Assembly: GCA_023416735.1 (NCBI GenBank)
Contig: JAEZGX010000014.1
Span: 1 to 64,000 of the forward strand
Length of the DNA: 64,000 nt
Source of the DNA: Verrucomicrobiota bacterium
GTDB lineage: Bacteria; Verrucomicrobiota; Verrucomicrobiia; Opitutales; Opitutaceae
Reading direction: 5' to 3'
The notes beneath the pieces are model-generated. The model was not told the origin of the DNA, did no database searches, and was given only the letters and a program-made list of their open reading frames with translations. This document shows, one piece after another, positions 26,301 through 35,451 of this stretch (position 1 is its first letter; each line of letters begins with the position of its first letter). Made by a program: the position numbers and the translations under genes.

Positions 26301-27818
26301 TCCGCCGGAAAGGTGAGCGACGCCGCTGCAAGCGTGGCCAACAACGCCGCCTCTGCCGCCAGCGCCGCCGCTAAATCCGCGTCCGTCGCGGCGAAGTCCG
26401 CCTCCAATGCGACCGAAGCCGCGCGCGCTGCCGGCAGCGCCGTCACCGCCGTGACCGGACAAGCCGAAGCGGCTGCGTCCGCAGCCAGCGATGCCGCCGC
26501 TAACGCTGCTCAGGCCGCCAGCGCGGCCGCCGACTCGGCCGCACAAGCCGCGAATGCTGCCTCCGAAACCGCCAAGGTGGTCGCGAGCGTTGCGGGCGAC
26601 GCGGTGAAGTCCGCCTCCGGTGGCAGCGCGACCGCGAGCAAGGTCGCCGACACCGTCGCCAGCACGCTCGCCGCATCGGTCGACACCGCCGCGAAATCCG
26701 CATCCCAATCTTCTCAAAGCGCCGCGTCCGCCGCCAACACCGCGGCGCAAACCGCCGCCCAAACCACATCTGCCACGGCCGCCAATGCCGCGCCTGCCAG
26801 CAGCGTGAGCGCCGCCACGACCTCCGCTCAAAATGCCGGCCAAGCGTCAAAGTCCGCTTCCAACTCCGCAGCCTCTTCTGCTTCCAACGTTGCTGCATCG
26901 GTCAGTGCTCCGAAGCCGATGGCGGCGCCCGCGCCGGTCCCCGCTGCGCCCGCCGCCACTCCCGTCGTTTCAACTCCGCCGCCGAGCGCCCCCGCCCCGA
27001 CTCCGACTCCCTCGGTAGCGCCGGCCGCGCCCGCCCAGGTTGCAGTCACCGCACCCGCGCCCGCTCCAACTCCCACCGCCACGCCAGCTCCCGCCCCCAT
27101 TCCGAGCGCAAGCCCTGCGGCAACACCCGCCGCTCCCGCGCCTCGGGCCGAGGTCGCAGCCAAACCCGTCGCCGCACCCACCCCCGCTGCCGCTCCGGTC
27201 GCAGCGCCCGCTCCTTCCGCCCCCGAACCCGCGCCCGCGAGCGTCCCCGTGTCGGGGGATCTTCTCGCCAGCACGCCCGCTCCAGCCACGCCCAGTGCCG
27301 AAATCCCGGCCGCCCCGGATATCACCTCCACCTCGCCGGCCAACGGATCGAGCAGCCGCGCGTTGATGACCGACGCCGCCCCGGCCGCCACACCCGAGGT
27401 GGCCGCAGCCATCATGCTTCCGCCGGTTCGCGAGATCCGCGAGGTCGACGCCGCGCGCCTCAAGGCCGTGCTCTTCCAATTGCGAGTAGGCCTCGACGCC
27501 ACCAGCCGTTCCCTCGTGTCCGCCCAGCGCGTTGTGCGCCACGAGGTCCAGCGCGATGAACGTCCCCAATTCGATGCCGCCTTCGTCCAGGTTCGCATGC
27601 GCGAGGTCGCTCTGCGCAACAGCATCGCGGCCGCCAGCGACGCCTCCCCTGAAAAAGCCGCTGAAGCACAGGCCAAAGTCGCCGCCGACTACGAGGCCTA
27701 CGCTCGCGCGCTCACGGTCGCCCATTCGTTGTTGCAGTCCTCGCGCGGCGCCCTCGCCACGGCCAGCACGCCCGCGGCCGGCTTCGGCAACGAATCGCTG
27801 CGCCGACCCGCCGAATAA
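23361..27818 (+). CDS. Giant secreted Ala/Asn-rich heptad-repeat protein
   Basis: 1485 residues from a GTG start that opens a signal peptide (MKRLSSRHLALLATASIVA, cleavage near SLHA-Q29). Residues about 30-1185 are almost only Ala, Asn, Ser, Gln and Gly, with polar residues spaced 3 then 4 (GNAAQAA, GNAANAA), a heptad pattern predicting one polar stripe on a long Ala helix (Alacoil or type-I-antifreeze-like). Charged residues are rare. A Pro/Ala/Thr linker (about 1185-1350) leads to a charged helical domain (REIREVDAARLKAVLFQLRV onward, about 1354-1485) that ends GNESLRRPAE. No known family is recognised. Internal duplication at 24462-24833/24921-25304. No membrane anchor or LPXTG-like sorting signal is visible. 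Confidence 0.85.
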   Translation: MKRLSSRHLALLATASIVAPAVTPSLHAQHAGQGANAAANAGKAAQQSAKAAANAARAAAHAAKQAARNGAQSAKSAAAGARDAAKNAADAAKNAAAGAANNAANAAQAAGEAANAAASAAANAANNAAEAAGNAAANAANAAGNAAQAAGNAAANATQAAGNAANAAANAGGAAASAVANNAAQAAGNAAANAGAGAASAAQAAAGNAAGAANNAAANAAQAAGNAANAAATVGEAAASAANNAAQAAGNAANAAQAAAGNAASAAGNASQAAGNAANAAQNAAGNAAAAAGNVAEAASQAAANAASAAGNAASNASAAANNAASVAANVGDVAANVASNAANAAANAAQAAGNAAATVGEAAASAANNASQAAANAANAAQAAAGGAANAAGQAASAAQNAAAAVGNVAQAAGNAANNAAQAAGNASQAAANASAAANNAASVAASVGDVAANVAGNAANAAANAANAAGNAATAANNASQAAGNAANAANAAAGNAANAAQNAAGNAAASASNAASAANNASQAAASAANAAQAAAGGAASAANQAASAAQNAAGNAAAAVGNVAQAAGNAANNAAQAAGNASQAAANASAAANNAASVAASVGDVAANVAGNAANAAANAANAAGNAATAANNASQAAGNAANAAQAAAGNAANAAQNAAGNAASVAGNVAANAANAAANAAQSAGNAAQAGASNAASAANNASQAAANAASAAGSAAQSAQNASQAATGAANAATVAQNVASAAGNAAANVAGNAATNAQNAAQSAAGAAGNAAAAAGSAAQAASVASAAGNAAGAAQAAVSAADAAGSAASAASAASQIAGNAAQAAGNAAEAASGAAKAAVSAAGNAAKAAAKAASNASQVAGNVANTTSTAAGKAVEAASNAANAAASAAQSAGEAAQAAASAAGNVATNAASAAGNAAQSVSTATKAGEVAASVADAANAAANAAQAADGAAKAAASAADAAASIAGNAAQSAGKVSDAAASVANNAASAASAAAKSASVAAKSASNATEAARAAGSAVTAVTGQAEAAASAASDAAANAAQAASAAADSAAQAANAASETAKVVASVAGDAVKSASGGSATASKVADTVASTLAASVDTAAKSASQSSQSAASAANTAAQTAAQTTSATAANAAPASSVSAATTSAQNAGQASKSASNSAASSASNVAASVSAPKPMAAPAPVPAAPAATPVVSTPPPSAPAPTPTPSVAPAAPAQVAVTAPAPAPTPTATPAPAPIPSASPAATPAAPAPRAEVAAKPVAAPTPAAAPVAAPAPSAPEPAPASVPVSGDLLASTPAPATPSAEIPAAPDITSTSPANGSSSRALMTDAAPAATPEVAAAIMLPPVREIREVDAARLKAVLFQLRVGLDATSRSLVSAQRVVRHEVQRDERPQFDAAFVQVRMREVALRNSIAAASDASPEKAAEAQAKVAADYEAYARALTVAHSLLQSSRGALATASTPAAGFGNESLRRPAE
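24462..24833 (+). repeat. Internal duplication in the Ala-rich gene, copy 1
   Basis: About 372 bases, nearly repeated at 24921-25304. The shared part includes the run encoding ASAAANNAASVAASVGDVAAN at 24660-24720 and 25130-25190. The offset is 459 bases at the start and 471 at the end, because the second copy has an extra 12 bases (GNAA). Confidence 0.8.
24921..25304 (+). repeat. Internal duplication in the Ala-rich gene, copy 2
   Basis: About 384 bases. The higher nucleotide identity to copy 1 than to the rest of the repeat region points to a recent in-frame tandem duplication of about 157 codons. Confidence 0.8.
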
Positions 27819-27835
27819 AACGCCACGCTCATCCC

Positions 27836-27862
27836 GATGGAGGCGCGCTGCTCTTACCGCGC
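27836..27862 (+). repeat. GATGGAGGCGCG dispersed repeat, copy 2
   Basis: 23 of 27 bases match the element at 16615-16641. It lies 18 bases after the Ala-rich gene stop and ahead of tspO. Confidence 0.5.
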
Positions 27863-27913
27863 TTCTCTCCGGCGCGGATTGCACCCGCCGCCAACCCGCG
27901 CTCTCTTCGCGGG

Positions 27914-28390
27914 ATGAAAAAGTCGCCCTGGCTGCCGCTCGGCCTTTTCCTGCTGCTCGCGTTTCTCGCCGCCGCCATCGGCGCGCTCGCGACCTACTCG
28001 AGCGTGGAGACGTGGTATCCGACGCTCGCCAAGCCGTCCTGGAATCCTCCGCGTTGGGTGTTCGGGCCCGTCTGGACGCTTCTCTACATCGCGATGGCCA
28101 TCGCCGCCTGGCGCGTCTGGCGCCTCGGTTCGGCCCAAGGCGCCCGCACCACCTTCCGCCTCTACGGCGCCCAACTCGCGCTCAACGCCCTCTGGTCGAT
28201 CTTCTTCTTCGGTCTCCGTTCTCCCCTCCTCGCGCTCATCGACATCGCCGTGCTGTGGCTCGTCCTGATCCGCATCCTCGCCCGCTTCCGTGAGGCCGAT
28301 CGCCTCGCCACCTGGCTCTGGTCCGCTTACGTGCTGTGGGTCAGCTTCGCCTTTCTCCTCAACGCCGCGATTTGGGAACTCAACCGCTGA
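27914..28390 (+). CDS. tspO: TspO/MBR family membrane protein
   Basis: 158 residues with five hydrophobic segments and the Trp/Pro-rich loop of the tryptophan-rich sensory protein: SVETWYPTLAKPSWNPPRWVFGPVWTLLY. The C-terminal half has ALNALWSIFFFGLRSPLLALI. Bacterial TspO binds porphyrins and takes part in stress-related tetrapyrrole handling. It begins 95 bases after the Ala-rich gene, and the next gene starts 19 bases later, so it may lead a short operon with yjbQ- and ydcF-like genes. Confidence 0.92.
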   Translation: MKKSPWLPLGLFLLLAFLAAAIGALATYSSVETWYPTLAKPSWNPPRWVFGPVWTLLYIAMAIAAWRVWRLGSAQGARTTFRLYGAQLALNALWSIFFFGLRSPLLALIDIAVLWLVLIRILARFREADRLATWLWSAYVLWVSFAFLLNAAIWELNR

Positions 28391-28409
28391 CGCCCTCGCT
28401 TCGTATCCA

Positions 28410-28825
<416 letters not shown>

Positions 28826-28829
<4 letters not shown>

Positions 28830-29482
28830 ACCCGCACGTTTCTCCCGAAATCGTCGCCGCCGCTCGCACGCTTTTCGCCTTCCTCTCGGTCACCGATCCT
28901 TCGCCCGCGCAGCCATGTGATGCCGCGCTCGGTTTCGGCACATTCGATCTCACCCTCGCAGCATTCTGCGGCGAACTCTACAGCCGTGGTTTGGCGCGCC
29001 GCATTATCTTCACCGGCGGCGTCGGCGCCGGCACCGCTGACCTCGGGCGTCCGGAAGCCGACGCTTGGCGCGACGAACTCCGGCGTGCCTTTCCCGCAGT
29101 CGATCCGCGCCACATCATCGTTGAGAACCGCTCGACCAACACGTCCGAAAACATCGACTTCACCGCCGAGCTGCTCGCGCGCGAGTTTCCCGACTTCGCC
29201 TTCGGCCGCGGCCTGCGGACCGCGTTGATCGTTGCTTCTCCCTCGCGCCTGCGCCGAGTCGCCCTCGCCCTCCAAAAACGCCAGCCCGATCTCCGCTTCT
29301 GGCGCACGCTCCCCTCGGCCGATTTCGATCGCGAATACGCGCTGCACGAGAGCAAAGGCATCCCCTATCTAGCCCACCTCGCTGGCGAAATCGATCGTAT
29401 CCGTGATTATCCTACACGCGGATGGATCGACGCCGAACCGCTGCCGCCCGAAGTTCAGGCCGCTCGCGAAAAATTGAACTGA
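28826..29482 (+). CDS. YdcF-like DUF218 protein
   Basis: 218 residues. The DUF218 core is visible as DAALGFGTFDLTLAAFCGELYSRGLARRIIFTGGVGAGT, a conserved ENRSTNTSENIDFTAELL block, and ALIVASPSRLRRVALALQKRQPDLRFW. There is no membrane helix, so this is the cytoplasmic YdcF type, which binds a nucleotide in E. coli, with unproven enzymatic role. It overlaps the YjbQ gene by four bases and converges on lnt with four bases between stops. Confidence 0.85.
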
Positions 29483-29486
29483 CGCC

Positions 29487-31151
29487 TCACTCCGCCGCGC
29501 TCAGTTTCCGCCGCGGTTTATTCGCCCCCAACGTCAGCGCTCCATACGCCAGCATCACCGCAACCGCACTGGCGATGACGAACCAGTCGCCGTGCTCAAC
29601 ATAGAAGCTGTTGCGCCCCGCCCATCGCCCGTCGCGCGTCACGTCGACCGTCTGCGTTCCGCGAAAATAGATGCTGCCGGCCTCGTTCAACACCGTTGCG
29701 CGCACCGTGCCGAATTCGTCGATCCACCCGCTCCAGCCGCCATTGCCGCAACGCAGCACCGGCCGCCGCGTCTCCACCGCGCGCAACACCGCGTGCGCCG
29801 CATGCTGATGCGCCGCGCCGCCTTCGCCATACCAGGCATTGTTCGTCAACACCGCCAGCACGTCACTGCCGGCGAGCGTGCTGTAGCGGGCCAGCGTCGG
29901 AAAAATGTCCTCGTAGCAAATCAGCGAGCCCACGGTGATCGGACCATTCGGCGTCGACAGGACGAGCGGCGAAGAATCTTCGCCCGGAGAAAAGTCGTCA
30001 TCTCCCACCGGCACGATCTTCGACAGCCATCCCAACAACGGCCGCAGCGGCACGTATTCGCCGAACGGCACCAGATGCCGTTTCGCATAATAATCCGTCT
30101 GCACGCCCGCCACCGGATCGACCACGAACGCCGCATTCAACCAGAGCTCGTTCGGCTGATCGTTGTTCTCCACCGCGATCGAACCGATCAGCAGCGGCAC
30201 GTTCGCGCGACGCGCCAGCGTCTCCACGAAGGCCTGCATGTTCGAGTCGCCCTGCACCGCCCACGGCGTGCTCGCCTCCGGCCACAGGATCAAATCGGGT
30301 CCCGTCGCCGCCGCCGCCATCGTCGTCGATTGCAGCGTATCCAGAATCGAACGACCCGCCGCCGGATCCCACTTCAGCGTCTGCGGAATGTAAGGTTGCA
30401 CAAACGCGACCCGCGCCAGCGGCACCGTATACCGGCCCCGCTGAAACGTCTCCTGAACATGGATACTCACGCAGGCCATCGCCATGAACAGCGCGAGCAG
30501 AAACTCCGGCCGGCGAAAGTTCCATCCGCCCTGCCCGGAGAACAGGCTGTGCGCCATCGCCGAAAACCCGATGTTCATCGCGACGAGCACAAACGAGATC
30601 CCCCACGCGCCGGTAAACGACGCGATCTGCAGCACGCTCGATCGCTCCCACTGGCTCACCGACAGCGGCAGCCAGGGAAATCCGGTAAGAAGCCACGTGC
30701 GCGTCCACTCGATCAGCACCCACAACCCCGCCAGTCCGACCATCGTCGCCATGCGCGTGAACGCCGGCCGTTCATGCGTGCGCGGCATCGCCCACCACGC
30801 CGCCAAAAACCACACGCCCACCCATACCCCGACAATTGGCCCCAGCAGCAGCAAACCCGCCCACGTCACGTGGTGCAGCCAGGCCAGCATGATCGTCCAC
30901 GCCACCGCTTGCGCCCCGAGCAGCGTCGCCGCGTAAAGCTTGAATCCAGGTTTCCGATACGCCCACAGGACGCCCGGCACGAGCATCGCATACGCAAACT
31001 CCGGCGTCTTGAACGGCGGAAACGACAGCACCGTCAGCACCACCGTCGACACGAACACCGCCAGCGCCGCTAACCGATGCCCGAAGCGGTCGAAAATCGA
31101 CGGCTTCGGCGCGTAGGGATCGACGTAGGGTTCAGGCAGCGCGTCGGCCAT
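29487..31151 (-). CDS. lnt: Apolipoprotein N-acyltransferase
   Basis: 554 residues from MADALPEPYVDPY. N-terminal membrane region of about seven helices (including TVVLTVLSFPPFKTPEFAYAM and VGLAGLWVLIEWTRTWLLTGFPWL), then a nitrilase-like catalytic domain with the triad in WPEAS (Glu), YAKRHLVPFGEYVPLR (Lys) and LICYEDIFP (Cys), and a final helix. It adds the third acyl chain to lipoproteins in the periplasmic leaflet of the inner membrane. The gene follows secA after 33 bases on the same strand. Confidence 0.95.
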   Translation of the reverse strand: MADALPEPYVDPYAPKPSIFDRFGHRLAALAVFVSTVVLTVLSFPPFKTPEFAYAMLVPGVLWAYRKPGFKLYAATLLGAQAVAWTIMLAWLHHVTWAGLLLLGPIVGVWVGVWFLAAWWAMPRTHERPAFTRMATMVGLAGLWVLIEWTRTWLLTGFPWLPLSVSQWERSSVLQIASFTGAWGISFVLVAMNIGFSAMAHSLFSGQGGWNFRRPEFLLALFMAMACVSIHVQETFQRGRYTVPLARVAFVQPYIPQTLKWDPAAGRSILDTLQSTTMAAAATGPDLILWPEASTPWAVQGDSNMQAFVETLARRANVPLLIGSIAVENNDQPNELWLNAAFVVDPVAGVQTDYYAKRHLVPFGEYVPLRPLLGWLSKIVPVGDDDFSPGEDSSPLVLSTPNGPITVGSLICYEDIFPTLARYSTLAGSDVLAVLTNNAWYGEGGAAHQHAAHAVLRAVETRRPVLRCGNGGWSGWIDEFGTVRATVLNEAGSIYFRGTQTVDVTRDGRWAGRNSFYVEHGDWFVIASAVAVMLAYGALTLGANKPRRKLSAAE

Positions 31152-31184
31152 GAGTTCGCACGGGCTCGAAACGCCCCAACGCAA

Positions 31185-34100
31185 TCACCGTCCGTGGCAC
31201 TGCTTGAACTTTTTTCCGCTTCCGCACGGACACGGATCGTTGCGGCCGACCTTCGGCACTTCGCGGCGAATCGTGACCTTCGGAAGCTGAACTTCCTGGT
31301 CAGCTTCCGGCGCAACCGCCGTCGATCCACCGCCCGTGACCGCGCTGCGCGTTTCCACCGGAGGCACACCCGGCCGCGCCGGCGCGGGCAGATCCGTCGG
31401 ACCCACCGCACGCGCCGTCCGGCTCAGCAGCGCAAGCATGTTCTCGAACGACTCGAGATTCGACGCACTGCGGAACAAGCCCGTGCAAATCTGCAGGCGG
31501 ACATTGTTCATGAGCTCTTCGAAATAACGGAAGGCCTCGCCCTTGTATTCGACCAGCGGATCCTTCTGGCCGTAGCTGCGCAGGCCGATGCTCTTCCGCA
31601 GATCCTCCATCTCGGTGAGGTGCTCCTGCCAGTGATGGTCGATCGCATTGATCACCACATAACGCTCGAGCGAGCCAAGCGCCTCCGGAATCTCGACCGA
31701 TTCCTTGATCGCGTAAGCCTGCTTGATCCGTTCCAGGAGCATCGACGCCAGCGTGTCGACATTCCCGCCCGAGAGTTCTTCGGCCTTGAGGCTGATCGGG
31801 AAATGCGAATTCACCCAACCCACGAGGCTCTCCGTCGAGGTCTGACTCGCGCCGCTTTTTTCACCGACGCCGGCATTCTCGAGCCGGTTGATCAACTCCT
31901 CCTCGATTTGCTCGAAGATGATGTCCTTCGGTCGCTCCGCGTGGATCGCCGCGTTACGAATCCCATAAACCACTTCGCGCTGCTGATTGAGCACGTCGTC
32001 GTATTGGAGCAGGCGCTTGCGAATCGAATAATTCTGCTGCTCGACCTTCTTCTGCGCGCTCTCGATCGAGCGATTCAGCCACGGATGCTCCAGCTCCTCG
32101 CCTTCCTGCATCGAGCCTTCCATCAGACGCGACGCGAGATTGCCCTGAAGAAAGAGCCGCATCAGGTCGTCTTCCAACGAAAGGAAAAACTTCGTGCGCC
32201 CCGGATCGCCTTGACGCGAGCAACGGCCGCGCAGCTGCCGGTCGATGCGCCGCGATTCGTGACGCTCCGTGCCGACCACATAGAGTCCGCCCAACTCACG
32301 CACACCTTCGCCAAGTTTGATGTCGGTGCCGCGACCGGCCATGTTCGTGGCGATTGTCACCGCCCCACGCTGTCCCGCGCGCGCCACGATATCCGCTTCC
32401 TGCGCGTGGAACTTCGCATTCAACACCGTATGCACGATGCCCGCGCGTTTCAGCATACGCGAAAGCACTTCCGATGATTCGACCGACACCGTGCCAACCA
32501 GCACCGGCTGCCCGCGCTTGTTCGCTTCTTCGATCTCCTTCACCACCGCCGCGTATTTGTCGCGACGGGTCTTGAAGATAGAGTCGTTCTTATCGACGCG
32601 GATGCAGGGCTTGTTGGTCGGGATGACCTGCACCGCGAGTTTGTAGATGTCGCTGAACTCCGTCGCTTCCGTCTCCGCGGTGCCCGTCATGCCGGCGAGC
32701 TTCTCATACATGCGGAAATAATTCTGGATCGTGATCGTCGCGTAGGTGCGCGTCTCGCGCTCGATCGTCACACCTTCCTTCGCCTCGACCGCTTGATGCA
32801 GCCCGTCGGACCAGCGACGGCCGGGCATCACGCGTCCGGTGTTCTCGTCGACGATCATCACTTTGCCTTCCTGCACCACGTATTCGACGTCGCGTTCGTA
32901 AAGCGAGTAAGCCCGCAACAACTGCGAGATCGCATGGATGTCTTCCGAGACTTCCGCGTAACGCTGCTGCGACGCGAGCTTCTGCGCCTCGCGTTGCTCC
33001 GGTGTCATCGTCGAGTTCTTGTCGAGTTCGCTGAACTCGGTCGCGAGATCCGGCAGCACGAACGCATCCGGATTATCGGGACGCAGTTTTCCGCGGCCGA
33101 TTTCCGTGAGATCCGCCTGATGCTGCCGCTCGTCGATGACGTAGAAGAGCTCTTCTTTTAGCCGGTATAGGTCCGCCTTGTTGAGGTCGGAGTTCATCTC
33201 CGTCTCAACCTTGTCGAGCAACTTGCGCCACTCCGGCGTCTCCATCAGCCGCAAGAGCTGCTTGTTCTTCGGATGCCCCATTTTCACCTGGAGCATCTTG
33301 CGCGCGGCGGTCTGCTTGTCGTCGTTCGTCGCGTCCTTCTTCTCGAGCAGTTCCTTCGCTTCGCCGACGATCTTGTTGCAGAGCCGGATCTGATCGTTCA
33401 CCAGCCGGTCCACCGGCGGCAGCAAACGCGTGAACGGCTGCTCGCTTTCGATCGGCGCCGGTCCGGAAATGATCAACGGCGTGCGCGCCTCGTCGACGAG
33501 GATCGAATCGATTTCGTCGACGATGCAATACCAGTAGTCGCGCTGAACCTGATCCTCCTTGCGCGTGGCCATGCCATTGTCGCGCAGGTAATCGAAGCCG
33601 AACTCGCTCGCCGTTCCATACGTGATGTCGCGGCCATACATCTCGCGCCGCAAATCCGGCGGCATCTGCTGCTGGATACAACCCACCGACACACCGAGGA
33701 AATTGTAGAGATAACCCATCCACTCCGAGTCGCGACGCGCGAGGTAGTCGTTGACCGTGACGAGCTGCGCATTCCGCCCCACCAGCGAGTTGAGATAAAG
33801 CGGCAGCGTCGAAACGAGCGTCTTGCCTTCGCCGGTCGCCATTTCCGCGATCTTCCCTTGGTGGATGGCAATGCCGCCGATCAGCTGCACATCGAAATGC
33901 ACCATGTCCCACGTCAGCTCGTGATCGCACACGACGATCTTCCGGCCCACCAGCCGGCGCGCGGCGTTCTTCACGGTCGCAAACGCCTCCGGGAGGATCT
34001 CGTTGAGCATCGCCTTCTTGTCCGAGGCCGACGCGAGCCGCGCCCGGAATTCGTCCGTCTTTGCGCGCAGCTGCTCGTCGCTGAGCGACTGGTAGGATTG

Positions 34101-34196
34101 TTCGAGTTCGTTGATGCGCGCGACGATCGGGCGGCACGACTCGAGGAACTTACGATAGTGCCGGCCGGAAAAGCGTTTGAAGAGAAACGACAGCAT
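31185..34196 (-). CDS. secA: Preprotein translocase subunit SecA
   Basis: 1003 residues, longer than E. coli SecA (901). Walker A in EMATGEGKTLVST (about 118-130), DEAD-like VDEIDSILVDEARTPLIISG, motif TNMAGRGTDIKLGEGV, and RQLRGRCSRQGDPG. It ends in the zinc-binding SEC-C tail CPCGSGKKFKQCHGR, the SecB/phospholipid-interacting segment. SecA drives proteins through SecYEG. An insertion relative to the family (KKDATNDDKQTAARKMLQVK, near residue 295) accounts for part of the extra length. Confidence 0.97.
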   Translation of the reverse strand: MLSFLFKRFSGRHYRKFLESCRPIVARINELEQSYQSLSDEQLRAKTDEFRARLASASDKKAMLNEILPEAFATVKNAARRLVGRKIVVCDHELTWDMVHFDVQLIGGIAIHQGKIAEMATGEGKTLVSTLPLYLNSLVGRNAQLVTVNDYLARRDSEWMGYLYNFLGVSVGCIQQQMPPDLRREMYGRDITYGTASEFGFDYLRDNGMATRKEDQVQRDYWYCIVDEIDSILVDEARTPLIISGPAPIESEQPFTRLLPPVDRLVNDQIRLCNKIVGEAKELLEKKDATNDDKQTAARKMLQVKMGHPKNKQLLRLMETPEWRKLLDKVETEMNSDLNKADLYRLKEELFYVIDERQHQADLTEIGRGKLRPDNPDAFVLPDLATEFSELDKNSTMTPEQREAQKLASQQRYAEVSEDIHAISQLLRAYSLYERDVEYVVQEGKVMIVDENTGRVMPGRRWSDGLHQAVEAKEGVTIERETRTYATITIQNYFRMYEKLAGMTGTAETEATEFSDIYKLAVQVIPTNKPCIRVDKNDSIFKTRRDKYAAVVKEIEEANKRGQPVLVGTVSVESSEVLSRMLKRAGIVHTVLNAKFHAQEADIVARAGQRGAVTIATNMAGRGTDIKLGEGVRELGGLYVVGTERHESRRIDRQLRGRCSRQGDPGRTKFFLSLEDDLMRLFLQGNLASRLMEGSMQEGEELEHPWLNRSIESAQKKVEQQNYSIRKRLLQYDDVLNQQREVVYGIRNAAIHAERPKDIIFEQIEEELINRLENAGVGEKSGASQTSTESLVGWVNSHFPISLKAEELSGGNVDTLASMLLERIKQAYAIKESVEIPEALGSLERYVVINAIDHHWQEHLTEMEDLRKSIGLRSYGQKDPLVEYKGEAFRYFEELMNNVRLQICTGLFRSASNLESFENMLALLSRTARAVGPTDLPAPARPGVPPVETRSAVTGGGSTAVAPEADQEVQLPKVTIRREVPKVGRNDPCPCGSGKKFKQCHGR

Positions 34197-34318
34197 TGAA
34201 AGGGTCGAAGGCTAGTTCTCGGCCCTTCCTTGGCAAATGGCAAAATCGGCCATCGCGGGCGGAACCCGACGTCACCGCCGGGCTTGATTATTTCCCGCCC
34301 AACGCCTTCCGCGCCCGC

Positions 34319-35245
34319 TCACACCCGCCCGCGGAAATACTCGATGGTCTTCTGCAAACCTTCCTCAAGCGGCACCTTCGGCTCCCACTTCAGCACCTTG
34401 CGTGCGAGCGAAATATCCGGCTGCCGCTGCTTGGGATCGTCCGATGGCAACGGCTTGTGCACGATCTTCGATTTTCCGCCGACGAGCTTCAGTGTCAGTT
34501 CCGCCAGCTCCAACATCGTGAACTCGCCCGGATTGCCCAGGTTCATCGGACCGACGGTTTCGTCCTGGTTCATGAACCGCACAAACCCTTCGATCAGATC
34601 GCTCACGAAACAAAACGACCGCGTTTGCGACCCATCGCCATAAATCGTGATGTCTTCGCCACGCAGCGCCTGAACGATAAAATTGGATACCACCCGCCCG
34701 TCCGCCTCGTGCATGCGCGGACCATACGTGTTGAAGATCCGGATCACGCGAATATCCACGCCGTTCTCGCGGTGATAATCGAAGAAGAGCGTCTCCGCGC
34801 AGCGCTTGCCTTCATCGTAACACGAGCGCCGTCCGATCGGGTTCACATTCCCCCAATAACTTTCCGGCTGCGGATGCACCGAGGGATCGCCGTAAACTTC
34901 GCTCGTGCTCGCCTGAAACACCCGCGCCTTCACGCGCTTCGCCAGCCCGAGACAATTGATCGCGCCCATCACCGAGGTCTTCGTCGTCTTGATCGGATTG
35001 AACTGGTAGTGCGGCGGCGACGCCGGGCACGCGAGATTGTAGATCTGATCCACCTCGAACTTGAACGGATCGATCACGTCGTGCCGCACGAACTCGAAAT
35101 GCGGATTCCCGTGGAGGTGCTCGATGTTGATTTTTCTCCCGGTGAAAAGGTTGTCCAAGGCGATGACTTCATGCCCGTCGGCCAGCAGCCGATCGCAAAG
35201 ATGGGAACCGAGAAATCCGGCGCCGCCGGTGACAAGTATGCGCAT
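34319..35245 (-). CDS. UDP-glucuronate decarboxylase (UXS), NAD-dependent epimerase family
   Basis: 308 residues. Rossmann motif GGAGFLGSH (about 7-15), the UXS signature HDVIDPFKFEVDQIYNLACPASPPHYQ, and the catalytic set ASTSEVYG, Tyr143 and Lys147 in SCYDEGKR. Substrate recognition stretch RIFNTYGPRMHEADGRVVSNF and GDGSQTRSFCFVSDLI are typical. It makes UDP-xylose from UDP-glucuronate for polysaccharides or glycans in the cytoplasm. Transcribed toward secA with 122 bases between. Confidence 0.92.
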   Translation of the reverse strand: MRILVTGGAGFLGSHLCDRLLADGHEVIALDNLFTGRKINIEHLHGNPHFEFVRHDVIDPFKFEVDQIYNLACPASPPHYQFNPIKTTKTSVMGAINCLGLAKRVKARVFQASTSEVYGDPSVHPQPESYWGNVNPIGRRSCYDEGKRCAETLFFDYHRENGVDIRVIRIFNTYGPRMHEADGRVVSNFIVQALRGEDITIYGDGSQTRSFCFVSDLIEGFVRFMNQDETVGPMNLGNPGEFTMLELAELTLKLVGGKSKIVHKPLPSDDPKQRQPDISLARKVLKWEPKVPLEEGLQKTIEYFRGRV

Positions 35246-35451
35246 GGTGGAAAGGTCGTGAAACGCTGAAGCCGAGAACCGCCAATTTCGAGCAAAACGC
35301 TGAACAGCGGCTCAATGCACACCGCAAACCGCGCCAAAAGTTCCGCCAAGACACGAAATTATTCTGATTGCCGGCCGACCGCGGACCCGTAGCAACCCCA
35401 CCCCCCGAAATTCGTATTCGGATTTTGGGGACCCAAACCAAGACAACAAAC

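Noticed and set aside
23361..27818. Assembly artefact or simple repeat expansion instead of a gene
   Set aside because: The frame is intact for 4.4 kb with a signal peptide and a non-repetitive charged C-terminal domain, and the third-codon pattern stays varied.
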